A DNA stretch of 64,000 nucleotides from Roseateles sp. DAIF2 (GCF_015624425.1 NZ_CP049919.1:2480001-2544000); one strand, 5' to 3'; shown: positions 34,797 through 43,665, numbered from the stretch's first letter. The notes: a model not told the origin generated them from the letters alone. Made by a program: numbers and translations.

Positions 34797-35429
34797 TTGC
34801 TGAAGAACACCCATACTGCCTGCGACCTCGCGCCTGCGATCGGGATCGCCGCGACCGCTCACCTGAAGGTGTACGGCCCCGGCGATCCCGGCCGCCTCGA
34901 GGTCGAGGACTTCATCAGCCGCATCTATGCCCAGCGCTACGGTGCGATGCTGGCGGGCTTCGCGCCCACGCTGGTCGGCCTGTGCGACCCGCAGCAAGGG
35001 CTGGTCGCCGCACTCGGCTATCGTGCGGCCGCGGGCGGCCCCCTGTTCCTGGAGCGCTATTTGAACGCGCCGGTGGAGCAACTGCTCGGTGCCGGCGCCG
35101 CCGAGGCCCCTTCGCGCGATGTCGTGGTCGAGGTGGGGCATTTGGCGGCGGCCCGCGCCGGTGAAGGGCGACGCCTGATCATGCGCATGGGCCCGTACCT
35201 GGCAAGCCAGGGCTTTGAATGGGTGGTCTCCACCCTGACCGCCGAGCTGCGCCACCTGTTCCTGCGCATTGGCGTCACGCCGCTGGCGCTGGGTGCGGCG
35301 GATCCGGCCAAGCTGGGAGATGCCGCCAGTTCCTGGGGCCGCTACTACGAACACCATCCCGTGGTGCTAGCCGGGTACCTGCCGCAGGCCCTGCAGCAAC
35401 TGGCGCGCCGCGCCGAGGGGGCGGTATGA
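34797..35429 (+). CDS. Thermostable hemolysin-family (T_hemolysin) protein, GNAT-like
   Basis: The 210-residue cytoplasmic protein matches the family named after the Vibrio delta haemolysin: YAQRYGAMLAGFAPTLVG, PLFLERYLNAPVEQLL, VVVEVGHLAAARAGEGRRLI and WGRYYEHHPVVLAGYLPQ. Despite the name, the fold is related to acetyltransferases and autoinducer synthases, so acyl transfer is the plausible activity. The start is a TTG preceded by AAAGGA; no ATG lies in the right place. Its stop overlaps the next start (ATGA). First gene of a five-gene cluster with an acyl-activating enzyme, a di-iron oxidase and an SDR. Confidence 0.85.
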   Translation: MLKNTHTACDLAPAIGIAATAHLKVYGPGDPGRLEVEDFISRIYAQRYGAMLAGFAPTLVGLCDPQQGLVAALGYRAAAGGPLFLERYLNAPVEQLLGAGAAEAPSRDVVVEVGHLAAARAGEGRRLIMRMGPYLASQGFEWVVSTLTAELRHLFLRIGVTPLALGAADPAKLGDAASSWGRYYEHHPVVLAGYLPQALQQLARRAEGAV

Positions 35430-36883
35430 ACGGCGTGCTGCCGACCCTGCTGGGCGCCACGGCGAGGCTGGAGGACGGCCAGCGCTCCCGGGGGCGCGAG
35501 GCGCTGCTGAGCGGCGCGCAGCGGCTGGCCACCTTGCTGCGGGCCCAGGGCACGAGGGTGCTGGCCACGCTGCTGGACAATGGCCTGCCCTGGCTGCTGG
35601 CCGATCTGGCCGCCGCCGAAGCCGGCCTGGTGCATGTGCCGCTGCCCCTGTTTTTCAGCCCGGCGCAGGTCCAGCATGCGCTGGCGGCCGCCGGCGTGGA
35701 CAGCCTGCTGCTGCCGCCCGCGCTGACGAGCCGCTTCCCGCAACTGACGGCCCAGGCGCTGACGCTGGACGGGCAGGACCTGGCCTTGCTGCGCCTGCCG
35801 GCGCGGCCCCCCGCGCTGCCGGCCGGCACGGCCAAGATTACCTTCACCTCCGGCACCACCGGTGCGCCCAAGGGCGTCTGCCTGGGCAACGAGGGCATGC
35901 GGCGGGTCACCGCCGGTCTGGTGCAGGCGCTGGAGCCCCTGGCGGTGAGCCGGCATCTGTGCGCGTTGCCGCTGGCGGTGCTGCTGGAGAACATCGCGGG
36001 GCTGATGGCGCCGCTGCTGCGCGGGGCCACCTGCATCGCGCCGCCGCTGGCGGAGCTGGGCCTCAGCGGGTCCTCCAGCTTCGATGCGCAGCGCTTCGAC
36101 GCGGCGCTACGGCAGCACCGGCCCGGCAGCCTGATCTTGCTGCCGCAGATGCTGCGCGCCTGGGTGGCGCATCTGCAGCAGTCCGGCCGGCGCGCCCCGG
36201 AGGATTTGAAGCTGGTGGCGGTCGGCGGGGCCGCGGTGGGCGCCAAGCTGCTGCTGCAGGCGCGCGCCCTCGGCATCCCGGCCTACGAAGGCTACGGCCT
36301 GTCGGAGGGGGCTTCGGTGCAGACGCTCAACCTGCCCTGGGCGGACCGGCCCGGCAGCGCCGGTCGGGCCCTGCCGCATGCCGAACTGCGCGTCGCGCCC
36401 GATGGCGAGATCGAGGTGCGCGGCAGCTTGTTCCTGGGCTATCTGGGCGAGGTCGCGGACGCGTCGGACTGGTGGCCCAGCGGCGACCTGGGCCATCTCG
36501 ACGAGGCGGGTTTCCTGCATGTCAGCGGCCGCAAGAAGCATGTGCTGATCACGGCCTTCGGTCGCAATGTGGCGCCCGAGTGGGTCGAGACGGCGCTGCG
36601 TGGCGAGCCGGCGATCGGCCAGGCCGTGGTCTATGGCGAGGGCATGAGCGCGCTGTGCGCGGTGCTCTGGCCGAGCCGCCTCGATCTGGACAACGCTGCA
36701 TTGCAGGCGGCCGTGGACGCGGCCAACGCCGGCCTGCCGGACTACGCGCGGGTGCGGCTGTGGTTGCGGGCTCGCGCCGCCTTTTCGCCCGAAACGGGTC
36801 TGGCCACGGCCAACGGCCGGCCACTGCGCGACGCGATCTGGCGCGCCCACGAGGCCGCGCTGGCCAGCCCTTTGACGCACTGA
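35426..36883 (+). CDS. ANL-superfamily adenylating enzyme (AMP-binding, acyl-CoA synthetase-like)
   Basis: The enzyme activates a carboxylic acid as acyl-AMP. Visible motifs are ITFTSGTTGAPKGVCL (P-loop, about 136), YEGYGLSEGASV (about 287), SGDLGHLDEAGFLHVSGRKKHVLITAFG (about 351) and GRNVAPEWVE. At 485 residues it is shorter than standard fatty acyl-CoA ligases, with a reduced N-terminal domain. The A10 motif, normally with the catalytic Lys (GKIxR), reads TANGRPLRDAI, so Lys is replaced by Arg. This variant suggests the adenylate may be passed on rather than turned into CoA ester, but that is inference. Overlaps the preceding gene by four bases. Confidence 0.87.
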   Translation: MNGVLPTLLGATARLEDGQRSRGREALLSGAQRLATLLRAQGTRVLATLLDNGLPWLLADLAAAEAGLVHVPLPLFFSPAQVQHALAAAGVDSLLLPPALTSRFPQLTAQALTLDGQDLALLRLPARPPALPAGTAKITFTSGTTGAPKGVCLGNEGMRRVTAGLVQALEPLAVSRHLCALPLAVLLENIAGLMAPLLRGATCIAPPLAELGLSGSSSFDAQRFDAALRQHRPGSLILLPQMLRAWVAHLQQSGRRAPEDLKLVAVGGAAVGAKLLLQARALGIPAYEGYGLSEGASVQTLNLPWADRPGSAGRALPHAELRVAPDGEIEVRGSLFLGYLGEVADASDWWPSGDLGHLDEAGFLHVSGRKKHVLITAFGRNVAPEWVETALRGEPAIGQAVVYGEGMSALCAVLWPSRLDLDNAALQAAVDAANAGLPDYARVRLWLRARAAFSPETGLATANGRPLRDAIWRAHEAALASPLTH

Positions 36884-36898
36884 ACCAAGGAGTCTGCG

Positions 36899-37585
36899 AT
36901 GTCGAATTTTCATGCCCGGCTGCTGGCCGAAACCGAACCGGACCGCGCCGGCCTGCTGAGCGTGCCCATCATCCAGGGCTGCTTGCGCGGCGAGGTCTCG
37001 CGGCCCAGCTACCACGCCTTCCTGCGCGAGGCCTTTCATCATGTGCGCCATACCGTGCCGCTGCTGGCCGCCTGCAAGGCCGCGCTGCCCGAGCGCCTTG
37101 CCTGGCTGCGCGGCCCGTTGGACGAATACATCGAGGAAGAGCAAGGCCACGATGAATGGATCCTGGACGACATCCGCGCCTGCGGCTTCGATGCCGAGGC
37201 GGTGCGCGACGGTATGCCCGGCCATGCCACCGAGGTGATGGTGGCCTATGCCTACGATGGCATTGCGCGGCGCAACCCGCTGGGCTTCTTCGGCATGGTG
37301 CATGTGCTGGAGGGCAGCAGCGTGGCCCTGGCCTTGCTGGCTGCCGACCAGATCCAGAAGCCGCTGGGCCTGCCGGATGCGGCCTTCAGCTACCTGCGCT
37401 CGCATGGCACGCTGGACCGGGAGCACACCGGGCATTTCGAGCTGCTGATGGACCAGATCGAGGATCCGCAGGACCAGGCCGACATCATCCACGCGGCGCG
37501 CGCCTTCTATCGGCTCTACGGCGATGTGTTCCGCGGTCTGCCACTGCCGCAGGTCGCCAGCGCCGCGGCCGGGGTGCCGGCATGA
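36899..37585 (+). CDS. Haem-oxygenase-like di-iron oxidase (TenA/UndA-like) candidate
   Basis: The 228-residue helical protein belongs to the iron-containing redox enzyme/TenA-like group. Likely metal ligands are E81 and H84 in EEEQGHDEWILDD, E138 in VLEGSSVAL, and His residues near the C terminus (REHTGHFELLMDQIED, H176 and H179), with a histidine pair HHVRHT at about 47-51. This E-x2-H plus late-H pattern is the one used by UndA-type enzymes that oxidatively cleave fatty acids. It follows an acyl-activating gene by 15 bases and overlaps the SDR gene, so a fatty acyl substrate is likely. TenA (thiamin salvage) would be an alternative, but no thi genes adjoin. Confidence 0.82.
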   Translation: MSNFHARLLAETEPDRAGLLSVPIIQGCLRGEVSRPSYHAFLREAFHHVRHTVPLLAACKAALPERLAWLRGPLDEYIEEEQGHDEWILDDIRACGFDAEAVRDGMPGHATEVMVAYAYDGIARRNPLGFFGMVHVLEGSSVALALLAADQIQKPLGLPDAAFSYLRSHGTLDREHTGHFELLMDQIEDPQDQADIIHAARAFYRLYGDVFRGLPLPQVASAAAGVPA

Positions 37586-38376
37586 AGGCGCGGGAGGCGC
37601 GGGTGCTGCTCACCGGCGCCGGCGGCGGCATCGGCCGCGCGGTGGCCGAGACCCTGGTGGCTGCCGGGGCCAGCCTGCTGCTGGTGGGACGCGATGCCGG
37701 CCGCTTGTGTCAGCTGCTCGGGCAACTGGCGGAGCGTCACCCCGGAGCCGCGGAACGCCTGGCCTGGCAATGCGCGGACCTCGGGCGCGATGCGGACCTG
37801 CAGCAGCTGGCCGAGGCGGCCGCGGCCTGGCGCTGCAATGTGCTGGTGCATGGCGCGGGCGTCCCGGCCTTCGGGCGCCTGCAGACCCTGGATCCGGCGG
37901 CCCTGCGGGCGGCGCTGGACACCAATCTGCTGGCGCCGATGCTGCTGACCCAGGCCCTGCTGCCGCATCTGCAGGCCCTGCCTCGCGCCCAGGTCATCTG
38001 CATCGGCTCGGCGCTGGGGCGCATCGGCCTGCCCGGCTTCTCGGTGTACAGCGCCAGCAAGTTCGGCCTGCGCGGCTTTGCCGAGGCGCTGCGCCGCGAG
38101 CTGGCCGATGGCAGTGTGCGGGTGCAGTACCTCGGCCCGCGCAGCACCCTGACGGATTTCAACAGCCCCGGCGTCGAGGCCTACAACCGCGCCACCGGCA
38201 CCGCGATGGACCGGCCCGAGCGGGTCGCGCAGGCCCTGCTGCGCCAGCTCGAGGACGAGCGTCCGGAGCGCTTCATCGGCTTCCCCGAAACCCTGGCGGT
38301 GCGCCTCAACGGCCTCGCCGCCCCCTGGCTAGACGGTGCGTTTGCCAAGCACCGGCGCAGCCTGCCTTCCCTCTGA
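37582..38376 (+). CDS. Short-chain dehydrogenase/reductase
   Basis: The 264-residue SDR has the cofactor loop LLTGAGGGIGRAV (about 9-20), LVHGAGVPAFG in place of the usual NNAG, CIGSALGRIG with the catalytic Ser, and SVYSASKFGLRGFAE with catalytic Tyr and Lys near 155-159. Residue after the second strand (VGRDAGR) suggests NADP. It is coupled to the di-iron oxidase gene by a four-base overlap. It would reduce or oxidise a carbonyl or alcohol in the proposed acyl-derived product. Confidence 0.92.
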   Translation: MKAREARVLLTGAGGGIGRAVAETLVAAGASLLLVGRDAGRLCQLLGQLAERHPGAAERLAWQCADLGRDADLQQLAEAAAAWRCNVLVHGAGVPAFGRLQTLDPAALRAALDTNLLAPMLLTQALLPHLQALPRAQVICIGSALGRIGLPGFSVYSASKFGLRGFAEALRRELADGSVRVQYLGPRSTLTDFNSPGVEAYNRATGTAMDRPERVAQALLRQLEDERPERFIGFPETLAVRLNGLAAPWLDGAFAKHRRSLPSL

Positions 38377-38400
38377 ATCCATTCTACAAGGAGCAGGACC

Positions 38401-39048
38401 ATGGACAAGTTCACCTTCACCGCCGCCGCCCTGTGTGCCCTGAGCGCGCTGTTTACCTTCGGTCCGGCGCGGGCCGGCGCGCTGGAGGACGGCATCATCG
38501 AGATCCAGCATGACTGGGAGGTGATCCGCTACCAGACGCCCGCGGCCGAGCGCGAAAAGCGCTTCGAGGCCCTGGTCGGCAAGGCCCATCGCCTGAGCGA
38601 AAGCCAGCCCGGCCGCAGCGAGCCCCTGATCTGGGAAGGCATCGTGGTCAGCTCCCTGGCCGGCGAGAAGGGCGGGCTGGGCGCGCTCGGCCTGGTCAAG
38701 CAGGCCAGGGGCCTGTACGAGGCGGCGATCAAGATTGACGGTTCGGCGCTGGACGGCTCCGCCTTCAACAGCCTCGGGGTGCTGTATTACAAGGTGCCCG
38801 GCTGGCCGCTGGGTTTCGGCGACAAGGAGAAGGCGCGCGAGCTGCTGCAGCGCGCCCTGGCGCTCAATCCCAAGGGCATCGACCCCAATTTCTTCTACGG
38901 CGAGTACCTGCTGGAAATCAAGCAACCCACCGAGGCGATTGCCTACCTAGAGCGCGCGCTGCAGGCGCCGGCCCGCCCCGGCCGGCAGATCGCCGACACC
39001 GGCCGGCGCGAGGAGGCCCGCCAACTGATCGAGAAGGCCAGGCGCTGA
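38401..39048 (+). CDS. Exported TPR-like protein
   Basis: The 215-residue protein has a signal peptide (TAAALCALSALFTFGPARAGA) and then TPR-like helical hairpins (LVKQARGLYEAAIKIDG, GDKEKARELLQRALALNPKG, PTEAIAYLERALQ). Many Trp/Tyr residues near FGDKEKA and NFFYGEYLLEIKQ match a conserved family seen beside this cluster type. It probably acts in the periplasm as a binding or scaffold partner. It follows the SDR by 24 bases with a GGAG ribosome site and is last in the cluster. Confidence 0.85.
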   Translation: MDKFTFTAAALCALSALFTFGPARAGALEDGIIEIQHDWEVIRYQTPAAEREKRFEALVGKAHRLSESQPGRSEPLIWEGIVVSSLAGEKGGLGALGLVKQARGLYEAAIKIDGSALDGSAFNSLGVLYYKVPGWPLGFGDKEKARELLQRALALNPKGIDPNFFYGEYLLEIKQPTEAIAYLERALQAPARPGRQIADTGRREEARQLIEKARR

Positions 39049-39051
39049 ACT

Positions 39052-40377
39052 TCATGCCGGGCTCAGCCGGGCCGCGGTGCCGTGACCGTCGGCGCGCGGG
39101 CTGTAGCTCAGGCGCAGGCCGTGCAGGGCGGCGATGCGCTGTGCGATGGAGATGCCCAGGCCGCTGCCGGTCTCGGCCTGGCCGTCGGGCCGGTAGAAGC
39201 GCTCGCCCAGCCGCGCCAGATGCGCGGCGTCAAGCGATTCGCCCTCGTTCTCGACGCGCAGCTCGCGCGCTCCGAAGCGCAGCCAGACGGTGCCGCCGAC
39301 CGGGCCGTAGCGCAGCGCGTTGTCCAGCAGATTGCGCAGCAGCACCGCCAGCAGATCGGCGTCGCCCGCCAGCGGCAGCGGCGCGACGGCATCCTGCGGC
39401 CACTCGCACACCAGCTCCACCCGGCGCCGCTCGGCCAGCGGCAGCATGTCGCCGACCACCTGCTCGGCCACGCGGCGCCAGTCCACCCGCTCGCGCCGTG
39501 CCGGTTCCGAGCCGGACTCCAGGCGCGCCAGCGCCAGCATCTGGGTCACCAATCGGTCCATGCGTTCCAGGCCGCTGCCCAGGCGCTCCTCGGCCTGGGC
39601 GCGTTCGACCGGGTCGGCCGCGCGGCGCAGCACGTCCCATTGCGCGCGCAGCACCGCCAGCGGCGTGCGCAACTCGTGCGCGGCATCGGCGGTGAAGCGG
39701 CGCTCGCGCTGCAACATCGCCTCAATGCGCAGGAACAGCCCGTTCATCGCACCCAGCAGGGGCTGCAGCTCCTGAGGCATGCGCAGCTGTTCCAGCGGCT
39801 GCAACTCATCCGGGCTGCGCCGGGCCAGTTCGGCGCTGAGACGGCTCAGCGGCGCCATCGCCCGACGCACCGCCCATGCCATGGCCAGCAGCAGCAGGGG
39901 CAGCACCAACAGCCAGGGGGCGAGCTGGCTGCTGGTCAGGCTGAAGACCAGTTCGTCCCGCTCCTCCACCTTCTGGCCGGCCGCCACCAGCCAGTCGCCG
40001 CCCTGCGACTGCAGGTAGTAGACCCGCCAGGGTTCTCCGCCCAGCGTGAGGTCGACGAAGCCGACCGCCTCGGTCCGGCGCGGCAGCTCCACGCCCTCGC
40101 GGTCGGCCAGCAGCAGACGGCCCTCGCGGTCCCAGACGGCCACGGCCAGATCCCGCACATCGGCCTCGCCGGGGTCGCCTTCGCTGGCGATCGGCGCGGC
40201 GCCGGCATGCAGGCCGCGCAGCGTGGCCTGCACCTGTCGGGCCAGGCGGATGATCTCGGTGTCGAACAGCTCGTTGACCTCGTGGCGCGCCCGGTCCGCC
40301 GAGACCCACAGCGCCAGCGCCCAGACCAGGGGGGCACAGACCAGCAGATAGAGCAGCAGGCGGCGGCGCAGGCTCAT
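39052..40377 (-). CDS. Sensor histidine kinase, QseC-like
   Basis: The 441-residue inner-membrane kinase has an N-terminal membrane segment (LLLYLLVCAPLVWALAL), a periplasmic domain of about 120 residues, a second membrane segment, HAMP-like linker, HisKA with FTADAAHELRTPLAVLRAQ, and an HATPase with NLLDNALRYGP, FYRPDGQ and GSGLGISIAQRI. The layout and the neighbour match QseC/PmrB-like sensors. It overlaps its response regulator by four bases and converges with the TPR gene. Confidence 0.92.
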   Translation of the reverse strand: MSLRRRLLLYLLVCAPLVWALALWVSADRARHEVNELFDTEIIRLARQVQATLRGLHAGAAPIASEGDPGEADVRDLAVAVWDREGRLLLADREGVELPRRTEAVGFVDLTLGGEPWRVYYLQSQGGDWLVAAGQKVEERDELVFSLTSSQLAPWLLVLPLLLLAMAWAVRRAMAPLSRLSAELARRSPDELQPLEQLRMPQELQPLLGAMNGLFLRIEAMLQRERRFTADAAHELRTPLAVLRAQWDVLRRAADPVERAQAEERLGSGLERMDRLVTQMLALARLESGSEPARRERVDWRRVAEQVVGDMLPLAERRRVELVCEWPQDAVAPLPLAGDADLLAVLLRNLLDNALRYGPVGGTVWLRFGARELRVENEGESLDAAHLARLGERFYRPDGQAETGSGLGISIAQRIAALHGLRLSYSPRADGHGTAARLSPA

Positions 40378-41060
40378 GATGCCTGCTGCGGCTCGGCCTC
40401 GCAGGAGCCCAGCGCGTAGCCCAGGCCGCGCACGGTGCGCACGACGGCCGGAGCCAGCTTGCGGCGCAGGTGGTGGATATGCACCTCCAGCGCGTTGCCC
40501 TCGGGTTCGCCGCCGCTCCAGTCGTAGAGCTTGTCCTTCAGGTGCTCCTTGCTGAGCACGCGCTGCGGATGCGTCATCAGCACCTCCAGCAGGGCCAGCT
40601 CGCGCCCGGTCAGCTCGACCGGATGTCCGGCCCATCGCACCTGCTTGGCGGCCGGGTCATATTCCAGCGCCCCATGCTGCCAGACCGACTGGGCGCGGCC
40701 GCTGGTGCGGCGCAGCAGGGCCCGCAGCCGGGCCGCCAGCTCGTCGATCGTGATCGGCTTGATCAGGTAGTCGTCGGCGCCGGCGTCGAGGCCGGCGATG
40801 CGCTGCTGCACGCCGTCGCGGGCGGTCAGGATCAGCACCGGCAAGGTCCGACCCCGGCCGCGCCAGTGGGTCAACCAGCTGATGCCGTCGCCGCCCGGCA
40901 GGCCCAGGTCCAGCACCACCGCGTCATAGGGCGCGCCGCCCAGGGCGGCGTCGGCCCGAGTGCCGTCGCGGAACCAGTCCACCGCATGGCCGAGCTGACG
41001 CAGGCCCAGCATCAGGGCCTCGCCCAGCTGGGCATCGTCTTCGACCACGAGCAGACGCAT
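40374..41060 (-). CDS. OmpR-family response regulator, QseB-like
   Basis: The 228-residue protein has a receiver domain (MRLLVVEDDAQLGEAL, phospho-acceptor Asp in VVLDLGLPGGDG, TARDGVQQRIAGLDAGADDYLIKP with the conserved Lys) and a winged-helix DNA-binding domain (LTGRELALLEVLMTHPQRVLSKE, NALEVHIHHLRRKL). It is encoded first, overlapping the sensor gene by four bases. Targets are unknown; the acyl/di-iron cluster next door is a plausible but unproven one. Confidence 0.93.
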   Translation of the reverse strand: MRLLVVEDDAQLGEALMLGLRQLGHAVDWFRDGTRADAALGGAPYDAVVLDLGLPGGDGISWLTHWRGRGRTLPVLILTARDGVQQRIAGLDAGADDYLIKPITIDELAARLRALLRRTSGRAQSVWQHGALEYDPAAKQVRWAGHPVELTGRELALLEVLMTHPQRVLSKEHLKDKLYDWSGGEPEGNALEVHIHHLRRKLAPAVVRTVRGLGYALGSCEAEPQQAS

Positions 41061-41125
41061 GATTGAGTCGCGGGGAGGGGGATGGCGGCGATTATGCAGG
41101 TCGCCGCATCGTCCGGGCACGAGCC

Positions 41126-42178
41126 TCAGGCCGCCTTGGCGGCCAGCACGGTGACGCAGTTGCGGCCGCTGCGCTTGGAGGCGTAGAGCGCGCGGTCGGC
41201 GCGCTCGAAGAACTCGTTGGCACTCTCGCCGCGCGCCAGCTGGGTCACGCCCAGCGAGAGCGTGACGCGCTCCAGGGTCTGGGCCGATTCGCCGCGACGG
41301 ATGCGGCTGGCGGCGATGGTGCTGCGCAGCTGCTCGGCCAGGGCCTGGGCCTCGGGCAGGGCGGTGGCCGGCAGCAGCAGCGCGAACTCCTCGCCGCCGA
41401 CGCGCGCGGCCAGGCGCGATTCGCCGGCCAGACGCTTGATGCTCTGCGCGACGGTGCGCAGCACCTGGTCGCCGAAGGAATGGCCGTAGCTGTCGTTGAC
41501 GCGCTTGAAGAAGTCGATGTCGCTCAGCACCAGGCAGTGGCTCTGGTCGGCCTCGCCGCCCGCCAGGCAGCGCGCCAGCTGCTGCTCGAAGGCGCGGCGG
41601 TTCGCCAGCCCGGTCAGCGCGTCGACCAGGGCCTCGCTGCGCGCCTGGCTGACCTCCTCGCGCAGGCTCGCGATCTCGGCCTGGTTGGCGTCCAGGCGCT
41701 GCTGCAGGGTGGCCATCGCGGCGCGCATCTCGCGCGTGCCCGCCATCAGGGCCTGCAGCTGGCGCGCCTGTTCCTCGCCGGCCTGCCGGCCGTCCAGCAG
41801 CTGGCGGCTCCATTCCAGCAGGGACTGGTCGAAGCGCGCGGTCTGGTCGCCGGCCTGGGCGGCGGTGCTGGCCATATTGTCGAGCACCCGGCTCAGGCCC
41901 TCGCTGACGCGGCGCGCGTCGCGCGGGTCCAGCACCGGCTCGGCCACATGTTCGCGGTACAGCGCGGCGGTGGTCTCCTCGTCGAGCAGGGCGCCGTCGC
42001 GGGTGCGCTCCTGTAGCGCGCGCACCAGCGGCACATTGCGTCCGCTGACGAACTCGTACCAGACCGCATAGCTGATCGGGTGCAGCGCCGTCTGCTGGCG
42101 GGTCATCAGGGGCAGGGCCAGGCGCAGGTATTCGGCACTGCGCGCCATGCTGTCCGGGTACCTCATCGGGTGGTGCAT
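41126..42178 (-). CDS. Diguanylate cyclase with GGEEF domain
   Basis: The 350-residue soluble protein has an N-terminal helical sensor-like domain (MTRQQTALHPISYAVWYEFVSGRNVPL) and a coiled coil (about 140-185). A GGDEF domain follows, starting DALTGLANRRAFEQQL, with LSDIDFFKRVNDSYGH, the active-site motif GGEEF and YASKRSGRN. It makes cyclic di-GMP. The upstream I-site (RxxD five residues before GGEEF) is absent, so product inhibition at that site is unlikely. An AAGGGA ribosome site precedes the ATG at 42178. Confidence 0.92.
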   Translation of the reverse strand: MHHPMRYPDSMARSAEYLRLALPLMTRQQTALHPISYAVWYEFVSGRNVPLVRALQERTRDGALLDEETTAALYREHVAEPVLDPRDARRVSEGLSRVLDNMASTAAQAGDQTARFDQSLLEWSRQLLDGRQAGEEQARQLQALMAGTREMRAAMATLQQRLDANQAEIASLREEVSQARSEALVDALTGLANRRAFEQQLARCLAGGEADQSHCLVLSDIDFFKRVNDSYGHSFGDQVLRTVAQSIKRLAGESRLAARVGGEEFALLLPATALPEAQALAEQLRSTIAASRIRRGESAQTLERVTLSLGVTQLARGESANEFFERADRALYASKRSGRNCVTVLAAKAA

Positions 42179-42369
42179 CCGCTATCCCTTCGATCGTTGT
42201 TGTATTGGGCGGAGCCCCGACCTCCGGCCCCGTCGCCTGTATCGGCCGGCGCCCGGCGGGCTTGATGTCGGGCGATCCCTGATCTCGTGGGAGCGTGATT
42301 TTTGTCAACTTCGCGCGCCGGATGCGGGCTTAGGGTGCCGGTCTGATCCACTTTGCCGTCGCTCCCGCC

Positions 42370-43587
42370 ATGTCCGAACAGACCCTGATCGATCCCCAGC
42401 TGCGGCCCTGGCTGGCCGGTAGCGGCCTGGCCCCGCTGCGCCTGCGCGGCGGCCGCACCCTGCTGCCGGTGGTGCAGGGCGGCATGGGGGTTGGCGTCAG
42501 CGCGCAGCGCCTGGCCGGGGCGGTGGCCGCGGCCGGCGCGATCGGCACGCTCAGCTCGGTGGACCTGCGCCGCCTGCATCCGGACCTGATGGCGCGCTGC
42601 GAGGGCCAGAACGCCGGCGAAGCAGCCAAGCGCGTGATCGAGGCCGCCAACCAGGAGGCGCTGGCGCGCGAGATCGCCGGCGCGCGCCGGCGCAGCGAGG
42701 GCCGCGGCCTGCTGGCGCTGAATGTGATGCGGGCGCTGAGCGACTACGCGGCCTCGGTGAAGACCGCGCTGCGCGAGGGCATCGATGTGCTGGTGGTCGG
42801 CGCCGGCCTGCCGCTGGACCTGCCCGAGCTGGCGCAGGACCATCCGGACACCCTCTTGATCCCGATCCTCAGCGACGCGCGCGGCGTGCAGCTGATCGTC
42901 AAGAAATGGGAGCGCAAGCAGCGCCTGCCGGACGCGATCGTGATCGAGCATCCGCGCCTGGCCGGCGGCCATCTCGGCGCGGCCAAGGTCGCAGACCTGA
43001 ACGACCCGCGCTTCGACTTCGAGCGCGCGATTCCCGAGAGCCTGGAGTTCTTCGAGAAGGCCGGCCTCGCGGGCCGCATTCCGCTGATCGCGGCCGGCGG
43101 CATCCGCAGCCATGCCGAGATCCGCCGCCTGCAGGGCCTGGGCGCGGCCGCGGTGCAGCTGGGCACGCCCTTCGCGGTGACGGCCGAGGGCGATGCCCAT
43201 CCCGAGTTCAAGCGCGTGCTGGCCGAAGCGCAGGAGGGCGAGCTGGTCGAGTTCACCAGCGTGGCCGGGCTGCCGGCGCGCGCGGTGGCCACGCCCTGGC
43301 TGCGCGGCTATCTGAAGGCCGAGGCCAAGCTGCAGGCGGTGGCCCAGGTCAAGGCGCGCTGCACCAAGGCCTTCGACTGCCTGGCCCAATGCGGGCTGCG
43401 CGACGGCCTGAAGGGCTGGGGCCAGTTCTGCATCGACAACCAGCTGGCCGCGGCGCTGCGCGGCGACGTGGCCAAGGGCCTGTTCTTCCGCGGCGCCGGC
43501 GCGCTGCCCTTTGGGCGCGAGGTGCGCTCGGTGCGCGAGCTGCTGGAGCGGCTGCTGGACGCACGCGGCGCGCCGGGCATGGCGTAA
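42370..43587 (+). CDS. Nitronate monooxygenase-family FMN enzyme
   Basis: The 405-residue TIM-barrel flavoprotein shows LPVVQGGMGVGVSAQRLA, IDVLVVGAGLPLDLPEL, HPRLAGGHLGAAKV with the catalytic His-Gly-Gly region (GGHLG), IPLIAAGGIRSHAEI and GAAAVQLGTPFAVT. Members oxidise nitronates such as propionate 3-nitronate or reduce enoyl substrates. A C-terminal Cys-rich helix (CTKAFDCLAQCGLRDGLKGWGQFCI) distinguishes this subgroup. It is divergent from the GGEEF gene. Confidence 0.9.
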   Translation: MSEQTLIDPQLRPWLAGSGLAPLRLRGGRTLLPVVQGGMGVGVSAQRLAGAVAAAGAIGTLSSVDLRRLHPDLMARCEGQNAGEAAKRVIEAANQEALAREIAGARRRSEGRGLLALNVMRALSDYAASVKTALREGIDVLVVGAGLPLDLPELAQDHPDTLLIPILSDARGVQLIVKKWERKQRLPDAIVIEHPRLAGGHLGAAKVADLNDPRFDFERAIPESLEFFEKAGLAGRIPLIAAGGIRSHAEIRRLQGLGAAAVQLGTPFAVTAEGDAHPEFKRVLAEAQEGELVEFTSVAGLPARAVATPWLRGYLKAEAKLQAVAQVKARCTKAFDCLAQCGLRDGLKGWGQFCIDNQLAAALRGDVAKGLFFRGAGALPFGREVRSVRELLERLLDARGAPGMA

Positions 43588-43646
43588 CTGCAACACCTGA
43601 CCCCCTGCGATCAGCGCGGCTTTGTGCGCGCCGCAACTTCAGGTTT

Positions 43647-43665
43647 ACAATGAGAATCATTCGCA
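43647..43665. promoter_or_regulatory. Fur-box-like site before the iron-uptake locus
   Basis: The sequence ACAATGAGAATCATTCGCA keeps the core AATGAGAATCATT of the 19-bp Fur consensus. It lies 160 bases upstream of the first exported-protein gene of a TonB receptor cluster, a position consistent with iron repression of the whole locus. Confidence 0.8.
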
